A DNA stretch of 64,000 nt from Duganella levis (GCF_009857605.1 NZ_WWCT01000002.1:124001-188000); one strand, 5' to 3'; shown: positions 39,790 to 48,710, numbered from the stretch's first letter. A program made the numbers and translations. The notes: generated from the letters alone by a model not told the origin.

Positions 39790-40500
39790 ATGGCACGCAC
39801 TCTTAAACTGAAAATTTACCGTTACGATCCGGACCGTGACGCCAAGCCGTATATGCAGGACGTCACCGTCGAGTTGAAAGACACCGACAAGATGCTGCTG
39901 GACGCGCTGCAACGCATCAAGTCCGACGTCGATGACTCGCTGGCCCTGCGCCGCTCGTGCCGCGAAGGCGTGTGCGGTTCGGACGCGATGAACATCAACG
40001 GCAAGAACGGTCTGGCCTGCACCACCAACTTGAACGAGCTGAGCGAGCCGATCGTGCTGCGTCCGCTGCCAGGCCTGCCGGTGATCCGCGACCTGATCGT
40101 CGACATGACCCAGTTCTTCAAGCAGTACGATTCGATCAAGCCATACCTGATCAACGATTCGATCCGCCCAGAGAAAGAGCGCCTGCAGACCCCTGCGGAA
40201 CGCGAAGAACTCGACGGCCTGTACGAGTGCATCCTGTGCGCGTGCTGCTCGACCTCGTGCCCGTCGTTCTGGTGGAATCCGGACAAGTTCGTCGGTCCTG
40301 CCGGCCTGCTGCAAGCCTACCGCTTCATCGCCGACTCGCGCGACGAAGCCACCGGCCCGCGCCTGGACAACCTGGAAGATCCGTACCGCCTGTTCCGCTG
40401 CCACTCGATCATGAACTGCGTCGATGTCTGCCCTAAGGGTCTGAACCCGAACAAGGCCATCGGCAAGATCAAAGAGCTGATGGTACGCCGCGCGATCTAA
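39790..40500 (+). CDS. sdhB: Succinate dehydrogenase iron-sulfur subunit
   Basis: 236 residues from the ATG at 39790. Three clusters can be read: [2Fe-2S] in SCREGVCGSDAM with a later LACTTN, [4Fe-4S] in CILCACCSTSCP, and [3Fe-4S] in CHSIMNCVDVCPKGLNP. Passes electrons from FAD to quinone. Lies 11 bases after sdhA. Confidence 0.97.
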   Translation: MARTLKLKIYRYDPDRDAKPYMQDVTVELKDTDKMLLDALQRIKSDVDDSLALRRSCREGVCGSDAMNINGKNGLACTTNLNELSEPIVLRPLPGLPVIRDLIVDMTQFFKQYDSIKPYLINDSIRPEKERLQTPAEREELDGLYECILCACCSTSCPSFWWNPDKFVGPAGLLQAYRFIADSRDEATGPRLDNLEDPYRLFRCHSIMNCVDVCPKGLNPNKAIGKIKELMVRRAI

Positions 40501-40565
40501 CGCACACGGGCGGCGCCGGCCTGGTCTCTGCGGCGCCGCCCAATTTTGTGTAAAGTAGCAAACCT

Positions 40566-40844
40566 ATGGAAACGAATCACGCTGCGCATCAGTCCGACCC
40601 AGCCAACCGCGCCCGCCTGCGCTGGCGCTCACGCCGGGGTCTGCTGGAAAACGACATCATCCTCACCCGTTTTCTGGATGCGCATGAAACCGAATTGACC
40701 GACGACGAAGTGGACGCATTCACGCGGCTCCTCGACTTGTCGGACAATGCCCTGATGGATCTGGTACTGGCCCGTAAAGAGCCGGAAGGCGACACCGACC
40801 TGCCGCACGTTCACGCGTTGCTGCAGCGACTGCGCCTGGCGTAG
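40566..40844 (+). CDS. sdhE: FAD assembly factor SdhE
   Basis: 92 residues. The RGLLEND stretch is the RGxxE motif required for attaching FAD to SdhA, and [26 protein letters not shown] is the rest of the small helical bundle. Placement between sdhB and gltA is standard in betaproteobacteria. Confidence 0.93.
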   Translation: METNHAAHQSDPANRARLRWRSRRGLLENDIILTRFLDAHETELTDDEVDAFTRLLDLSDNALMDLVLARKEPEGDTDLPHVHALLQRLRLA

Positions 40845-40896
40845 TAACACACCCAGTTTCTTTTACTTGCATCATCTCTCCAAGAAGGAAGAGTCC

Positions 40897-42198
40897 ATGA
40901 ATATCTCTGATAACAAAGCCACTCTCTCGTTCTCCGATGGCAGCCCATCGGTCGAATTCCCGATTTACAAAGGTACCGTTGGTCCGGACGTGATCGACAT
41001 TCGCAAGCTGTACGCCGGCACCGGCAAGTTCACCTACGATCCAGGCTTCATGTCGACCGCAGCGTGCAACTCGTCGATCACCTACATCGACGGCGACAAA
41101 GGCGAACTGCAATACCGCGGCTACCCGATCGAACAGCTGGCGGTGAACGCCGACTTCATGGAATCGTGCTTCCTGCTGCTGAACGGCGAACTGCCGAACG
41201 CCGAGCAAAAAGAAAAATTCGTTGAGACCGTGACCAAGCACACCATGGTGCACGAGCAGATGCAATTCTTCTTCCGCGGCTTCCGTCGCGACGCGCACCC
41301 GATGTCGGTGCTGGTCGGCACCGTCGGCGCGCTGGCCTCGTTCTACCACGATTCGCTGGACATCAACGACGCGGAACAGCGTGAAATCTCGGCCATCCGT
41401 CTGATCGCCAAGATGCCAACCCTGGTGGCGATGGCGTACAAGTACTCGATGGGCCAACCATTCATGTACCCACGCAACGACCTGTCGTACTCGGCCAACT
41501 TCATGCGCATGATGTTCGGCAATCCGTGCGAAGAATACAAAGTCAACGACGTGCTGGTGCGCGCGCTGGACCGTATCCTGATCCTGCACGCTGACCACGA
41601 ACAGAATGCTTCGACCTCGACCGTGCGTCTGGCCGGTTCGTCGGGCGCCAACCCGTTCGCCTGTATCGCTGCCGGTATCGCCTGCCTGTGGGGCCCTGCC
41701 CACGGCGGCGCCAACGAAGCGGCACTGAACATGCTGAAAGAAATCGGCTCGGTCGACAACATTCCTGCCTTCATCGCTCAGGTGAAAGACAAGAACTCCG
41801 GCGTCAAGCTGATGGGCTTCGGTCACCGCGTCTACAAAAACTTCGACCCACGCGCCAAGCTGATGCGTGAAACCTGCTACGAAGTGCTGGAAGAGCTGGG
41901 CCTGCAAGACGACCCGCTGTTCAAGCTGGCGATGGAACTGGAAAAGATTGCACTGAACGACGAATACTTCGTCTCGCGCAAACTGTACCCGAACGTCGAC
42001 TTCTACTCGGGCATCGTGCAATCGGCGCTGGGCATTCCAGTGTCGCTGTTCACCGGTATCTTCGCGATGGCACGCACCATCGGCTGGATCGCCCAGTGGA
42101 ACGAAATGATCGCCGACCCAGAGCAGAAAATCGGCCGTCCACGTCAACTGTTCGTCGGCGCCACCGTGCGCGACGTACCACCGCTGGACAAGCGTTAA
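40897..42198 (+). CDS. gltA: Citrate synthase
   Basis: 433 residues, the type II hexameric, NADH-regulated size class. Condenses oxaloacetate and acetyl-CoA. Catalytic residues lie in [10 protein letters not shown] (His), [15 protein letters not shown] (His and Asp). The N-terminal beta domain with LSFSDG and [21 protein letters not shown] is characteristic of gram-negative GltA. The ATG at 40897 has AAGGAAGAG upstream. It closes the sdh operon, with a strong terminator just after. Confidence 0.97.
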   Translation: MNISDNKATLSFSDGSPSVEFPIYKGTVGPDVIDIRKLYAGTGKFTYDPGFMSTAACNSSITYIDGDKGELQYRGYPIEQLAVNADFMESCFLLLNGELPNAEQKEKFVETVTKHTMVHEQMQFFFRGFRRDAHPMSVLVGTVGALASFYHDSLDINDAEQREISAIRLIAKMPTLVAMAYKYSMGQPFMYPRNDLSYSANFMRMMFGNPCEEYKVNDVLVRALDRILILHADHEQNASTSTVRLAGSSGANPFACIAAGIACLWGPAHGGANEAALNMLKEIGSVDNIPAFIAQVKDKNSGVKLMGFGHRVYKNFDPRAKLMRETCYEVLEELGLQDDPLFKLAMELEKIALNDEYFVSRKLYPNVDFYSGIVQSALGIPVSLFTGIFAMARTIGWIAQWNEMIADPEQKIGRPRQLFVGATVRDVPPLDKR

Positions 42199-42219
42199 TC
42201 TTCGGATTGGCGTCGCAAT

Positions 42220-42248
42220 AAAAAAACGGGCTTCGGCCCGTTTTTTTT
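42220..42248 (+). terminator. Rho-independent terminator after gltA
   Basis: ACGGGC, tetraloop TTCG, GCCCGT (42226-42241), followed by a run of eight T. The A-run before it makes the stem extendable and active in both directions. Confidence 0.95.
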
Positions 42249-42320
42249 CGTCCGTCGCCGGAACTAACAGCCGTGCTGGCCGATCCAAACCTTATCCATA
42301 ACCGCTGTGGAGGGTAAGTG

Positions 42321-42644
42321 ATGGACATTTCTCACATTGGGCCTAGGCTCCGCAGCTGGGGCCTGACGCTGGAACAGATCAAGGAACTGTCAGATGCCGC
42401 CGCCAGGCTGCCGCCCGGACTTGATGACGGCACGCTGATCAACATCCCGCAATTCCCTGGCCTCTCCCTGCATGAATCCGAACTGCTGGTGGTGCGTTTT
42501 TTGGACAGGCTTGCAATGGATTTGGGCCTGCCAGTCGAAAGTTCCAGCCTGTACGATGCGTTGGGCTGGCCGACGCTGGAGGAATTGCTAAAGACCGCAG
42601 AGCGATATGAACAGATGCACGCGGAGAACTATGAGCGCGCGTGA
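42321..42644 (+). CDS. Hypothetical protein, 107 residues
   Basis: No family recognised. Soluble and mostly helical, with leucine-rich N-terminal half (SWGLTLEQIKELSDAAARLPPG) and no signal peptide. GGAGG at 42309-42313 fits the ATG at 42321 better than the adjacent GTG at 42318. It overlaps the next gene by a few bases, so the two form a small operon placed just after the gltA terminator. Confidence 0.6.
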   Translation: MDISHIGPRLRSWGLTLEQIKELSDAAARLPPGLDDGTLINIPQFPGLSLHESELLVVRFLDRLAMDLGLPVESSSLYDALGWPTLEELLKTAERYEQMHAENYERA

Positions 42645-43054
42645 ACATGGACATTCTGTCTTCCACGATTCGTCGAATCATGATGTCTATGGGCGTCTTG
42701 AGTGCTGCCTCTGCGCGACTGTGGCGTTTGGTATTGCACCTGTTCTTGATTGAAGAGCGACGACGTTCGGAGCATCTGCGCAATGAGGGCAGCGAAATTC
42801 AAAATATCGAGAAGTACGAAAAACTGGTGACGCGATATGCAAAATCAGCGATTGCCTTGGGGCGAGATCCGCAAGAGGTAGACGCCATGGTTGAAGAGCT
42901 CATGAAGCTACGCATGCAAGCATATCTGAGATTACATACAATACCGGATATGAAATCTCAGTATAAAGCCGATGCGCGGGAAATTAAAAAATCTGCCTTC
43001 GCGAATCGGCGGCTAGAAGAGCGTCGGCAAATATCGGATCGACGTGCCGATTGA
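42641..43054 (+). CDS. Hypothetical basic helical protein, 137 residues
   Basis: No family recognised. Begins at a GTG overlapping the previous stop (GTGA), or at the ATG two codons later (42647). One hydrophobic stretch (SMGVLSAASARLWRLVLHLFLI) near the N-terminus may be a membrane helix; the rest is a charged helix ending in RRLEERRQISDRRAD. The coding DNA is visibly richer in A and T than its neighbours, which suggests recent acquisition together with the gene before it. Confidence 0.55.
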   Translation: MNMDILSSTIRRIMMSMGVLSAASARLWRLVLHLFLIEERRRSEHLRNEGSEIQNIEKYEKLVTRYAKSAIALGRDPQEVDAMVEELMKLRMQAYLRLHTIPDMKSQYKADAREIKKSAFANRRLEERRQISDRRAD

Positions 43055-43070
43055 ACGGCATCGTCGCAGC

Positions 43071-44072
43071 CTATTTGATCTGCGCCAGCACTTCAATCAC
43101 CGCTTCGGTGACGGCGTCGGGTTTGTCGCCCTGGATGCCGTGCGATGCGCCGGGCACGACGCGTTGTTTGCCCTTGCTGGATAAGGCGGCGATCTCTTTG
43201 TGGATTTTCGCGTTCTCGTCTTCGAGCGCCTTGTTGCCGGCGCTTTGCGGCTTGGACGGGTCCATGTAAGGACTCACGCCGCGCGTCAATACGACCAGCG
43301 GAAGGTCGCCGAAAGGCTTGCGCAGGGCGCGCAGCTGATTGTCGCTGGTGTCGTAGGCATTGGCTTCGTCGACCCGCGTGCGCCAGTAGGACTTGGTCAG
43401 CATGCTCGCCTTGACCTGCTTGCCGAGGGCGGGGCCGAAGTATTGCGCCGGGTCGCCGATGCAGCTGTCTGCCGCTTCGCTGCCGGGTTTCATGCCTTTG
43501 TTCGCAGCGTCCAGACACTGCTGGTCGTGCTCCTTGACCATCGCGTAGATCTTGTTGATGAAGCCTTGCGAGGCCTTGTTGCTACGCGTGGTTTCATCTT
43601 CGCTCTGCGGCTCGACCAGCACCAGGCCCTTCACCTCCCCAGGGTAGCGATAGGTGTACACCTGCACATTGCTGCCGCCCAAGGAATTGCCGACCAACAG
43701 ATACGGCGGCTTGATACCCGCAACCGACAAGGCCTTGTGCAGATCCTCGGCTGCGTTTTCCGAGGTGTTGGGACGTGGCGACGGATCGCTGAAGCCGAAA
43801 CCGGCGCGGTCATAGGTGCAGGCGCGCGTATGCTTGGCCACTTCGGGCTGGACCTTGAACCATGCCCAGCCGGCATCGCCCGCCGGGCCATCGAAGATCA
43901 CCGTCGTGCTGCCCGTGCCGGCGCAGAAAAGATTGATATGGCGGCCGCCGATATCGACGCGCTGATGTGGCTTGGCGAAGGCATAGCTAGCGGGGAGTGC
44001 TGCGGCATGTGCCAGCAGCGGCAAGAAAACAGGGAGCGCACAAACGAATTTCCTCATTTGAATCATATTCAT
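43071..44072 (-). CDS. Exported alpha/beta hydrolase
   Basis: 333 residues. A signal peptide (residues ~1-23, ending LAHAAA) precedes an alpha/beta-hydrolase fold: HGG-like oxyanion region VIFDGPAGDAGW, nucleophile elbow GNSLGGS, and C-terminal catalytic His in VPGASHGIQG. Substrate unknown; esterase or peptidase activity is possible. The ATG overlaps the PilZ stop codon (ATGA), and in-frame ATGs at 44066 and 44057 are alternatives. Third gene of a minus-strand group with the PilZ and membrane-protein genes. Confidence 0.82.
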   Translation of the reverse strand: MNMIQMRKFVCALPVFLPLLAHAAALPASYAFAKPHQRVDIGGRHINLFCAGTGSTTVIFDGPAGDAGWAWFKVQPEVAKHTRACTYDRAGFGFSDPSPRPNTSENAAEDLHKALSVAGIKPPYLLVGNSLGGSNVQVYTYRYPGEVKGLVLVEPQSEDETTRSNKASQGFINKIYAMVKEHDQQCLDAANKGMKPGSEAADSCIGDPAQYFGPALGKQVKASMLTKSYWRTRVDEANAYDTSDNQLRALRKPFGDLPLVVLTRGVSPYMDPSKPQSAGNKALEDENAKIHKEIAALSSKGKQRVVPGASHGIQGDKPDAVTEAVIEVLAQIK

Positions 44073-44407
44073 ATGCTTTGATTTTCCTGCAGCAGTTGGT
44101 GGAAGATGGCGCGGCTATCGTCGTCGATGCGGAGGAATTGGACGCCGGTTTTGAAGCCCAGCTCGGCGTCCGGATCACTGTAGACGATCTGGCCCATGGC
44201 CAGCACATTGTGATCGGTGTCGCCCAGTTGCACCTTGAACGACACTGCGCAGTATTGCGCCAGGCGCAGCTGGCTGTCGGTTTGCAGGCTGATGCCGCCA
44301 TGCGACAGATCCAGCGTCTGGACAGTATGACGGGTCTCGTCGGTCATGGTCAGCGTGGCCGGCTGGCGGACCGTCTGGCGTCGGGCTGTGCGGGCTTTCT
44401 GCGTCAT
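44069..44407 (-). CDS. PilZ-domain protein
   Basis: 112 residues. Begins with an Arg-rich segment (KARTARRQTVRQPATL), then the PilZ beta barrel with DLSHGGISLQTD, close to the D/NxSxxG c-di-GMP motif. The Arg residues and this motif make c-di-GMP binding likely. It overlaps the membrane-protein gene upstream (ATGA) and the hydrolase gene downstream (ATGA), so the three are translationally linked. Confidence 0.85.
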   Translation of the reverse strand: MTQKARTARRQTVRQPATLTMTDETRHTVQTLDLSHGGISLQTDSQLRLAQYCAVSFKVQLGDTDHNVLAMGQIVYSDPDAELGFKTGVQFLRIDDDSRAIFHQLLQENQSI

Positions 44408-44850
44408 GATGCTACTGGAAGTTTGATTATGGAAAGATTATCACACTCTTCCATTGCGCGGTCAGGACGTAGCACCAATAGCCACCAACACAACACTCCC
44501 AGCGTCAATTGCGGCAAGTTGAACAGGAATTTGTCGAGCGTGACATCGCGCCGCTGCGGCCAGGCGCTGTTGGCGGTCTCGGCGATGATGTTGGTGTGGT
44601 AGAAGCAGGCCGCCAGCAGGAACAGCGCGGCGATGCCCCAGGTGGCCGGCAGGCTGGTAACGCGATGACGCAGCAGCGCCGCCACCGGATAGATCAGCAC
44701 GCAGCAGAACACGTAAGCAAACAGATTGGCCGGCAGGTTGGCCAGATCGAAGTGCGGCAGCACCACCGGCACCGCACAGATCGCAACGGCCAGCATGACG
44801 GCAATGATGGGATGGGCCAGTTCAGGCCAGGAGTTGAAGCGGTTGTTCAT
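44404..44850 (-). CDS. Hypothetical four-helix inner-membrane protein
   Basis: 148 residues from the ATG at 44850; the frame extends upstream but without membrane or family character. Four hydrophobic helices (HPIIAVMLAVAICAVPVVL, FAYVFCCVLIYPVAALL, WGIAALFLLAACFYH, LTLGVLCWWLLVL). No family recognised. First gene of the cluster with PilZ and the hydrolase. Confidence 0.6.
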   Translation of the reverse strand: MNNRFNSWPELAHPIIAVMLAVAICAVPVVLPHFDLANLPANLFAYVFCCVLIYPVAALLRHRVTSLPATWGIAALFLLAACFYHTNIIAETANSAWPQRRDVTLDKFLFNLPQLTLGVLCWWLLVLRPDRAMEECDNLSIIKLPVAS

Positions 44851-44896
44851 TATGTGGCGCGCAGTGAAAAGAGCACCATTGTAACGGTCCGCAGGA

Positions 44897-45274
44897 CTAC
44901 TTTTCCTGGTCCAGCAAGGCCTGGATTTCTTCGCGTTCTTTTTTACTGACGTGGCCGCCACGCAGGGCGGCCAGCACCAAGGCTTTGCCGGAGCCGGCGA
45001 AGGCTTTCTGGATCAGGTCTTTCAGCAGGTTGGTCTGGACCGAGTCCTGTTCCTGCACCGGCGAATAGACGTGGGCGCGTTGGCTTTCGTCGCGGTTCAG
45101 CAGGCCTTTGGTGTGCATCACTTGCAGCACGCGCAGGACGTTGGCGTAGCTGGTGTCCGGACGCGTTTCCACCGCAGCTTCGTGCACTTGCCGCGCCGTG
45201 GCGGGGCCGAGCGCGAACAACAGGCGCAGCATCTCTAGTTCGGCAGCGGTTGGTTTGGGCAGATTGGTACTCAT
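44897..45274 (-). CDS. BlaI/MecI/CopY-family transcriptional repressor
   Basis: 125 residues. Winged helix with PTAAELEMLRLLFALGPATARQVHE and TSYANVLRVLQVMHTKGLLNRDE, the BlaI/MecI signature, followed by a dimerisation tail. In classic cases the repressor is cleaved by a BlaR1/MecR1 membrane protease; no such gene is present here. It starts 18 bases after the LRR-kinase stop codon in the same direction. An AT-rich repeat (TAGA-N8-TCTA, 45280-45295) lies between, overlapping the kinase stop, and may be its operator. Confidence 0.85.
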   Translation of the reverse strand: MSTNLPKPTAAELEMLRLLFALGPATARQVHEAAVETRPDTSYANVLRVLQVMHTKGLLNRDESQRAHVYSPVQEQDSVQTNLLKDLIQKAFAGSGKALVLAALRGGHVSKKEREEIQALLDQEK

Positions 45275-45279
45275 GGATG

Positions 45280-45295
45280 TAGAATAAAATATCTA
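45280..45295. promoter_or_regulatory. Possible operator between LRR kinase and BlaI-type gene
   Basis: TAGAATAAAATATCTA has inverted TAGA/TCTA ends in an AT-rich island that contrasts with the GC-rich surroundings. It lies directly before the repressor start codon and contains the kinase stop codon. It differs from the classic TACA-N2-TGTA BlaI site. Confidence 0.35.
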
Positions 45296-46582
45296 GAACG
45301 GATTGTCTAGCTGTTCTTTGATGTCGTTGAAGCGCGGCAGGCCTTGCTGGCAGGCGGCTTGTAATTCACGCAACGCCAGTGGTGCGCTGTCGCTGCGGTC
45401 CAGCAGCTCTTCCAGCAGGTTGCCGAAGGCACGCACTTCCAGCGTTTGCAGTGCGGCGGCTTGCGGGCCGGCCGGGTCGTAGAACGAGGCAGCGCCGAAA
45501 TCGCCCAGCAGGGTGTTGCCGTGCTCGTCGTGCAGGATGTTGTGGCCGTACAGGTCGCCGTGCAGGATGCCGTGTGCGTGCAATTGCGCTGCGGCGGAGG
45601 CAATGCCGCGCGCTATGCGTAAGGCGGTGGCCAGTTCGAAGCGCTTGTCGTCGGCGTAGATGTCGCGGGTGCAGCTGTCCAGGCTGGGCGGGCCGGCCAG
45701 GTTGTGGAAGGCCGGCGAGATCAGCGACATCACCAGCCCGTGGGCGCCGTCGGGATGGTCTTCGATGTGGCCGAGGATGGGAATTAGGTTGGGATGCGCG
45801 CCGGCGCCGAGGCAGGCGGCCATTTCGCTCAGCGGCGAGCCGTCGCTGGTCATGGCGCCTTTGAAGAGTTTGACGGCGACCGGTTCTGCGGCGTCAGCAC
45901 TACGTTGCCAGTCGGCGCGGTAGATGACGCCGGATGCGCCTTCGCCCAGCTTGTCGCGCAGCGTCAGCGCCGACCAATCGATCGCGGCCGATGGCGTGTG
46001 GACCAGCGCATCTTCGTGCTGTTCGCTGAAGGGATTGCCGGCATAAGCCAGCCACGTCAGGCGCGGCAGCGACAGCAGCCAGTCCGGCAGCGCGCTCAGC
46101 TGGTTGCTGGCGATGCGCAGCAGTTCCAGTTTGTGCAGCTGCGCCATGGAGTCAGGCAGGGCGCGCAGGCGATTCCCGGCCAGCATCAACTTCTGCAACT
46201 GCGGACGTTCGCCCAGCGCGGCAGGTAATTCTTCGATCTGGTTATCGGTCAGTACCAGCCAGCGCAGTTGCGGCGGCAGCGCGGCAGCCGGCACGTGGCG
46301 AATCTGATTGGCCTTGAAGCCGACCATGGTCAGCGCCGCGCAGCCGCCCACGGCCGCCGGCAGTTCGGTAAATTGATTGTCGGAGCAGAACAGGATGCGC
46401 AGCTTGTGCAGCCGGTGCAGATCGTCCGGCAGCGACGACAGTGCATTGCCGGTCAGATCGAGGATTTCCAGCGTGTCGGCCAGCGCAAAGATTTCGCGCG
46501 GGAATTCGGTGAGGCCGCAGCGCATCGACAGGCGTTGGACGCCGGCCAGCGCGCCGCTGCGCAACTGCTGCAGAGTGTGCAT
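45293..46582 (-). CDS. Leucine-rich-repeat serine/threonine protein kinase
   Basis: 429 residues. N-terminal LRRs (about residues 16-185) with repeats such as LEILDLTGNALSSLP, LRWLVLTDNQIEELP, LQKLMLAGNRLRALP. The kinase domain follows (~205-429): Gly loop GEGASG (213-218), VAVK Lys238, catalytic HGDLYGHN with Asp343 and Asn348 (HRD Arg replaced by Gly), and DFG at 361-363. All ATP-handling residues are kept. The final lobe is short, ending soon after the DFG. No signal peptide or membrane helix, so it acts in the cytoplasm. Target unknown; the neighbouring BlaI-type repressor is a candidate. Confidence 0.88.
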   Translation of the reverse strand: MHTLQQLRSGALAGVQRLSMRCGLTEFPREIFALADTLEILDLTGNALSSLPDDLHRLHKLRILFCSDNQFTELPAAVGGCAALTMVGFKANQIRHVPAAALPPQLRWLVLTDNQIEELPAALGERPQLQKLMLAGNRLRALPDSMAQLHKLELLRIASNQLSALPDWLLSLPRLTWLAYAGNPFSEQHEDALVHTPSAAIDWSALTLRDKLGEGASGVIYRADWQRSADAAEPVAVKLFKGAMTSDGSPLSEMAACLGAGAHPNLIPILGHIEDHPDGAHGLVMSLISPAFHNLAGPPSLDSCTRDIYADDKRFELATALRIARGIASAAAQLHAHGILHGDLYGHNILHDEHGNTLLGDFGAASFYDPAGPQAAALQTLEVRAFGNLLEELLDRSDSAPLALRELQAACQQGLPRFNDIKEQLDNPF

Positions 46583-46656
46583 GAGAGGGGACGGTAAAGA
46601 CGACGGCGCAGTGTATCACTTCACCGTCGTCGTTGGCGGCCGCTTAGCCCCCGGGC

Positions 46657-47490
46657 TTACCACTTCATTTCGCCCTTGGCCACCTTGGCGCTGATGTCCA
46701 GCGCGCTTTCCAGGCCAGCGTTAGGATAGAGCGCTTTCATGCGGGCGATCAGGGCTGCCGAGTTGGCGGCCTTGGCGGTTTCCGCTTCAAACTTGACCAG
46801 ATAGTCGCGGGTGTAGCTGACCGATTCCGGCGTCAGCGGCAGGCCCGGCGCGAAGTGGCCCGGCACCACGGTCACTGGCTTCAGGGCGGCGATGCTGTCC
46901 AGCGTGGCCAGCCATTGCTTGCGCGAGGCTGGCGTCTGCGAATCGGCGGTCCACACGTGCAGGCCGTTGAATACGGCCACGCCGCCCACCACCGCCTTGA
47001 TCGATGGAATCCAGACGTAGTGCTGTTCGATCTTCAGTTTCTGGCCTTCCAGCGTCAGGTCGCCTTTCAGCGGCTGCGGCACGATCATTTCCTTCGGTGC
47101 GTTGTCCTTCAGGATCGGGCCCCAGTACGCGACCTTGGCGTCCTTCTTGGCCTGGATGCCGGCGATGACGTGCGGCAGCGCCACCACCTTGGCGTCAGGG
47201 AAGGCGGCGTGGATCACGTCCAGGCCGAAGTAGTAGTCCGGGTCGTCGTGGCTGATGTAGATGGTGGTCAGGTGCTTGCCGCTGGCCTTGATCTTCTCGG
47301 CCAGTTTCACCGCCTCGGCGCGCGAGAACTGGGCGTCGACCAGCACCGCATCCTTGTCGCCGGTCACCAGCACCGAGGCCACCGGGAAGATGGCGGCTTC
47401 GCCAGGATTGAACACTTCCAGCTTCAACGGCGCCGCGTGGGCGTTGATGGCGGTGGCGAGGGCGGCGGTCAGCAGGGCTTGTTTGAACAT
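46657..47490 (-). CDS. Exported metallo-beta-lactamase-fold protein with incomplete zinc motif
   Basis: 277 residues from the ATG at 47490. Signal peptide MFKQALLTAALATAINAHA. The MBL fold is shown by VLVTGDKDAVLVDAQFS and VVPGHFAPG. The usual HxHxDH reads SHDDPDYYFG: His81 and Asp85 stay, but the second and third His are Asp83 and Tyr86. Zinc binding is therefore altered or single-site. It may be a non-lactamase hydrolase or redox-related member. It is divergent from a LysR gene, with 100 bases between, and is probably controlled by it. Confidence 0.8.
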   Translation of the reverse strand: MFKQALLTAALATAINAHAAPLKLEVFNPGEAAIFPVASVLVTGDKDAVLVDAQFSRAEAVKLAEKIKASGKHLTTIYISHDDPDYYFGLDVIHAAFPDAKVVALPHVIAGIQAKKDAKVAYWGPILKDNAPKEMIVPQPLKGDLTLEGQKLKIEQHYVWIPSIKAVVGGVAVFNGLHVWTADSQTPASRKQWLATLDSIAALKPVTVVPGHFAPGLPLTPESVSYTRDYLVKFEAETAKAANSAALIARMKALYPNAGLESALDISAKVAKGEMKW

Positions 47491-47590
47491 GGTCACTCCA
47501 GAAAAGTAAGAATGACGCCATCTTAAATTTCTCAATCCGATAGAAAAATACGGTAATCTGGCTTTGTTAATTGCATAAATCGGATGAATC

Positions 47591-48496
47591 ATGGATCGCA
47601 TCACTGCCGCCAAGGTGTTTGTCAGCATTGCCGAGCGCGGCAGCATGATCGCCGCCGCCGACGCATTGGACATGTCGCGCGCCATGGTCACGCGTTATCT
47701 GGCCGAGATGGAAGCCTGGGCCGGCGCCCGCCTGCTGCATCGCAGCACCCGCCGCCTGAGCCTGACCGACGCCGGCGACCTTACGCTGGCACGCTGCCGC
47801 CGCATGCTGGAACTGGCGGACGATATGGCGGTGTCCGCCGGCGTCGATGCCGACACCCCGCACGGCCTGCTGCGCATCACCTGTTCGCAGGCGCTGGCTC
47901 AGGCCGAGCTGCTGGGCGCCGTCAGCACCTTCCTGACGCGCTATCCGCGCACCTCGGTCGACCTCCAGATGAGCAACCGCGCCGTCAATCTGATCGAGGA
48001 GCGCATCGACCTGGCGCTGCGCGTCACCAACACGCTGGAACCCAACCTGATCGCGCGCCAGCTGGGCGTGTGCGAGTCGGTGGTGTGCGCCGCACCATCG
48101 TATTTAGAGGAGCACGGCACGCCGCAGCTGCCGCAAGACCTGGCCGGCCACAACTGCCTGACCTATACGTATTTCGGCAAGAGCCTGTGGCAGTTCACCG
48201 ACGCCGACGGCGCGGCGCTGTCGGTGCCGGTCAGCGGCAACCTGTCGGCCAACGAGGACTTTATCGTGCTGAAGGCGGCGGAGCAGGGCGGCGGCATTGC
48301 GTTACAACCGCTGTACAGTGCCGGCCCGCTGATCCGCGCAGGCAAGCTGGTGGCGTTGCTTCCTGGATACACTCCCTTAAGTATGGGAATCTACGGAATT
48401 TATACCTCGCGCCAGCACATGTCGCCGGCCTTGCGCGCCATGCTGGACTTATTGCTAACGTGGTTTGAAAGCCAGCACCGGCGCGGCTTAAGTTAA
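47591..48496 (+). CDS. LysR-family transcriptional regulator
   Basis: 301 residues. N-terminal helix-turn-helix in ITAAKVFVSIAERGSMIAAADALDMSRAMVTRYLAEME, with SRAMVTR in place of the common SQPAVS; the C-terminal effector domain has LLRITCSQALAQAELLGAV and GGGIALQPLYSAGPLI. Divergent from the MBL-fold gene. The intergenic region carries AATCCGAT (47534) and ATCGGAT (47578) as inverted elements. Ligand unknown. Confidence 0.9.
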   Translation: MDRITAAKVFVSIAERGSMIAAADALDMSRAMVTRYLAEMEAWAGARLLHRSTRRLSLTDAGDLTLARCRRMLELADDMAVSAGVDADTPHGLLRITCSQALAQAELLGAVSTFLTRYPRTSVDLQMSNRAVNLIEERIDLALRVTNTLEPNLIARQLGVCESVVCAAPSYLEEHGTPQLPQDLAGHNCLTYTYFGKSLWQFTDADGAALSVPVSGNLSANEDFIVLKAAEQGGGIALQPLYSAGPLIRAGKLVALLPGYTPLSMGIYGIYTSRQHMSPALRAMLDLLLTWFESQHRRGLS

Positions 48497-48710
48497 CATT
48501 AATGCTGCAAGTTTCATCGGTATTTTTCCGCACATATGGTTGTTGGGATACAATACCGGTGCTATGCTGAAGGACCTGTTTTAGGTAAGACCCGAACAAA
48601 AGCCCTTCCCCCACAACTTGATGTGCAATCCGCTAACCGGTCAGGCCGTGTCGCGGAAGGTTAGACCAACCCGCTAATTCCTCGCGAAACGCGAAGAAAG
48701 GTGAGCAAGA
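48497..48710 (+). promoter_or_regulatory. Leader region of the odh operon
   Basis: 214 bases without a gene. A -10-like TACAAT is at 48549-48554, which would give a leader of roughly 150 bases before odhA. A short hairpin (TCGCG-AAA-CGCGA) lies near 48682-48694, close to the ribosome site AAAGGTGAG. No riboswitch family is recognised. Confidence 0.35.
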
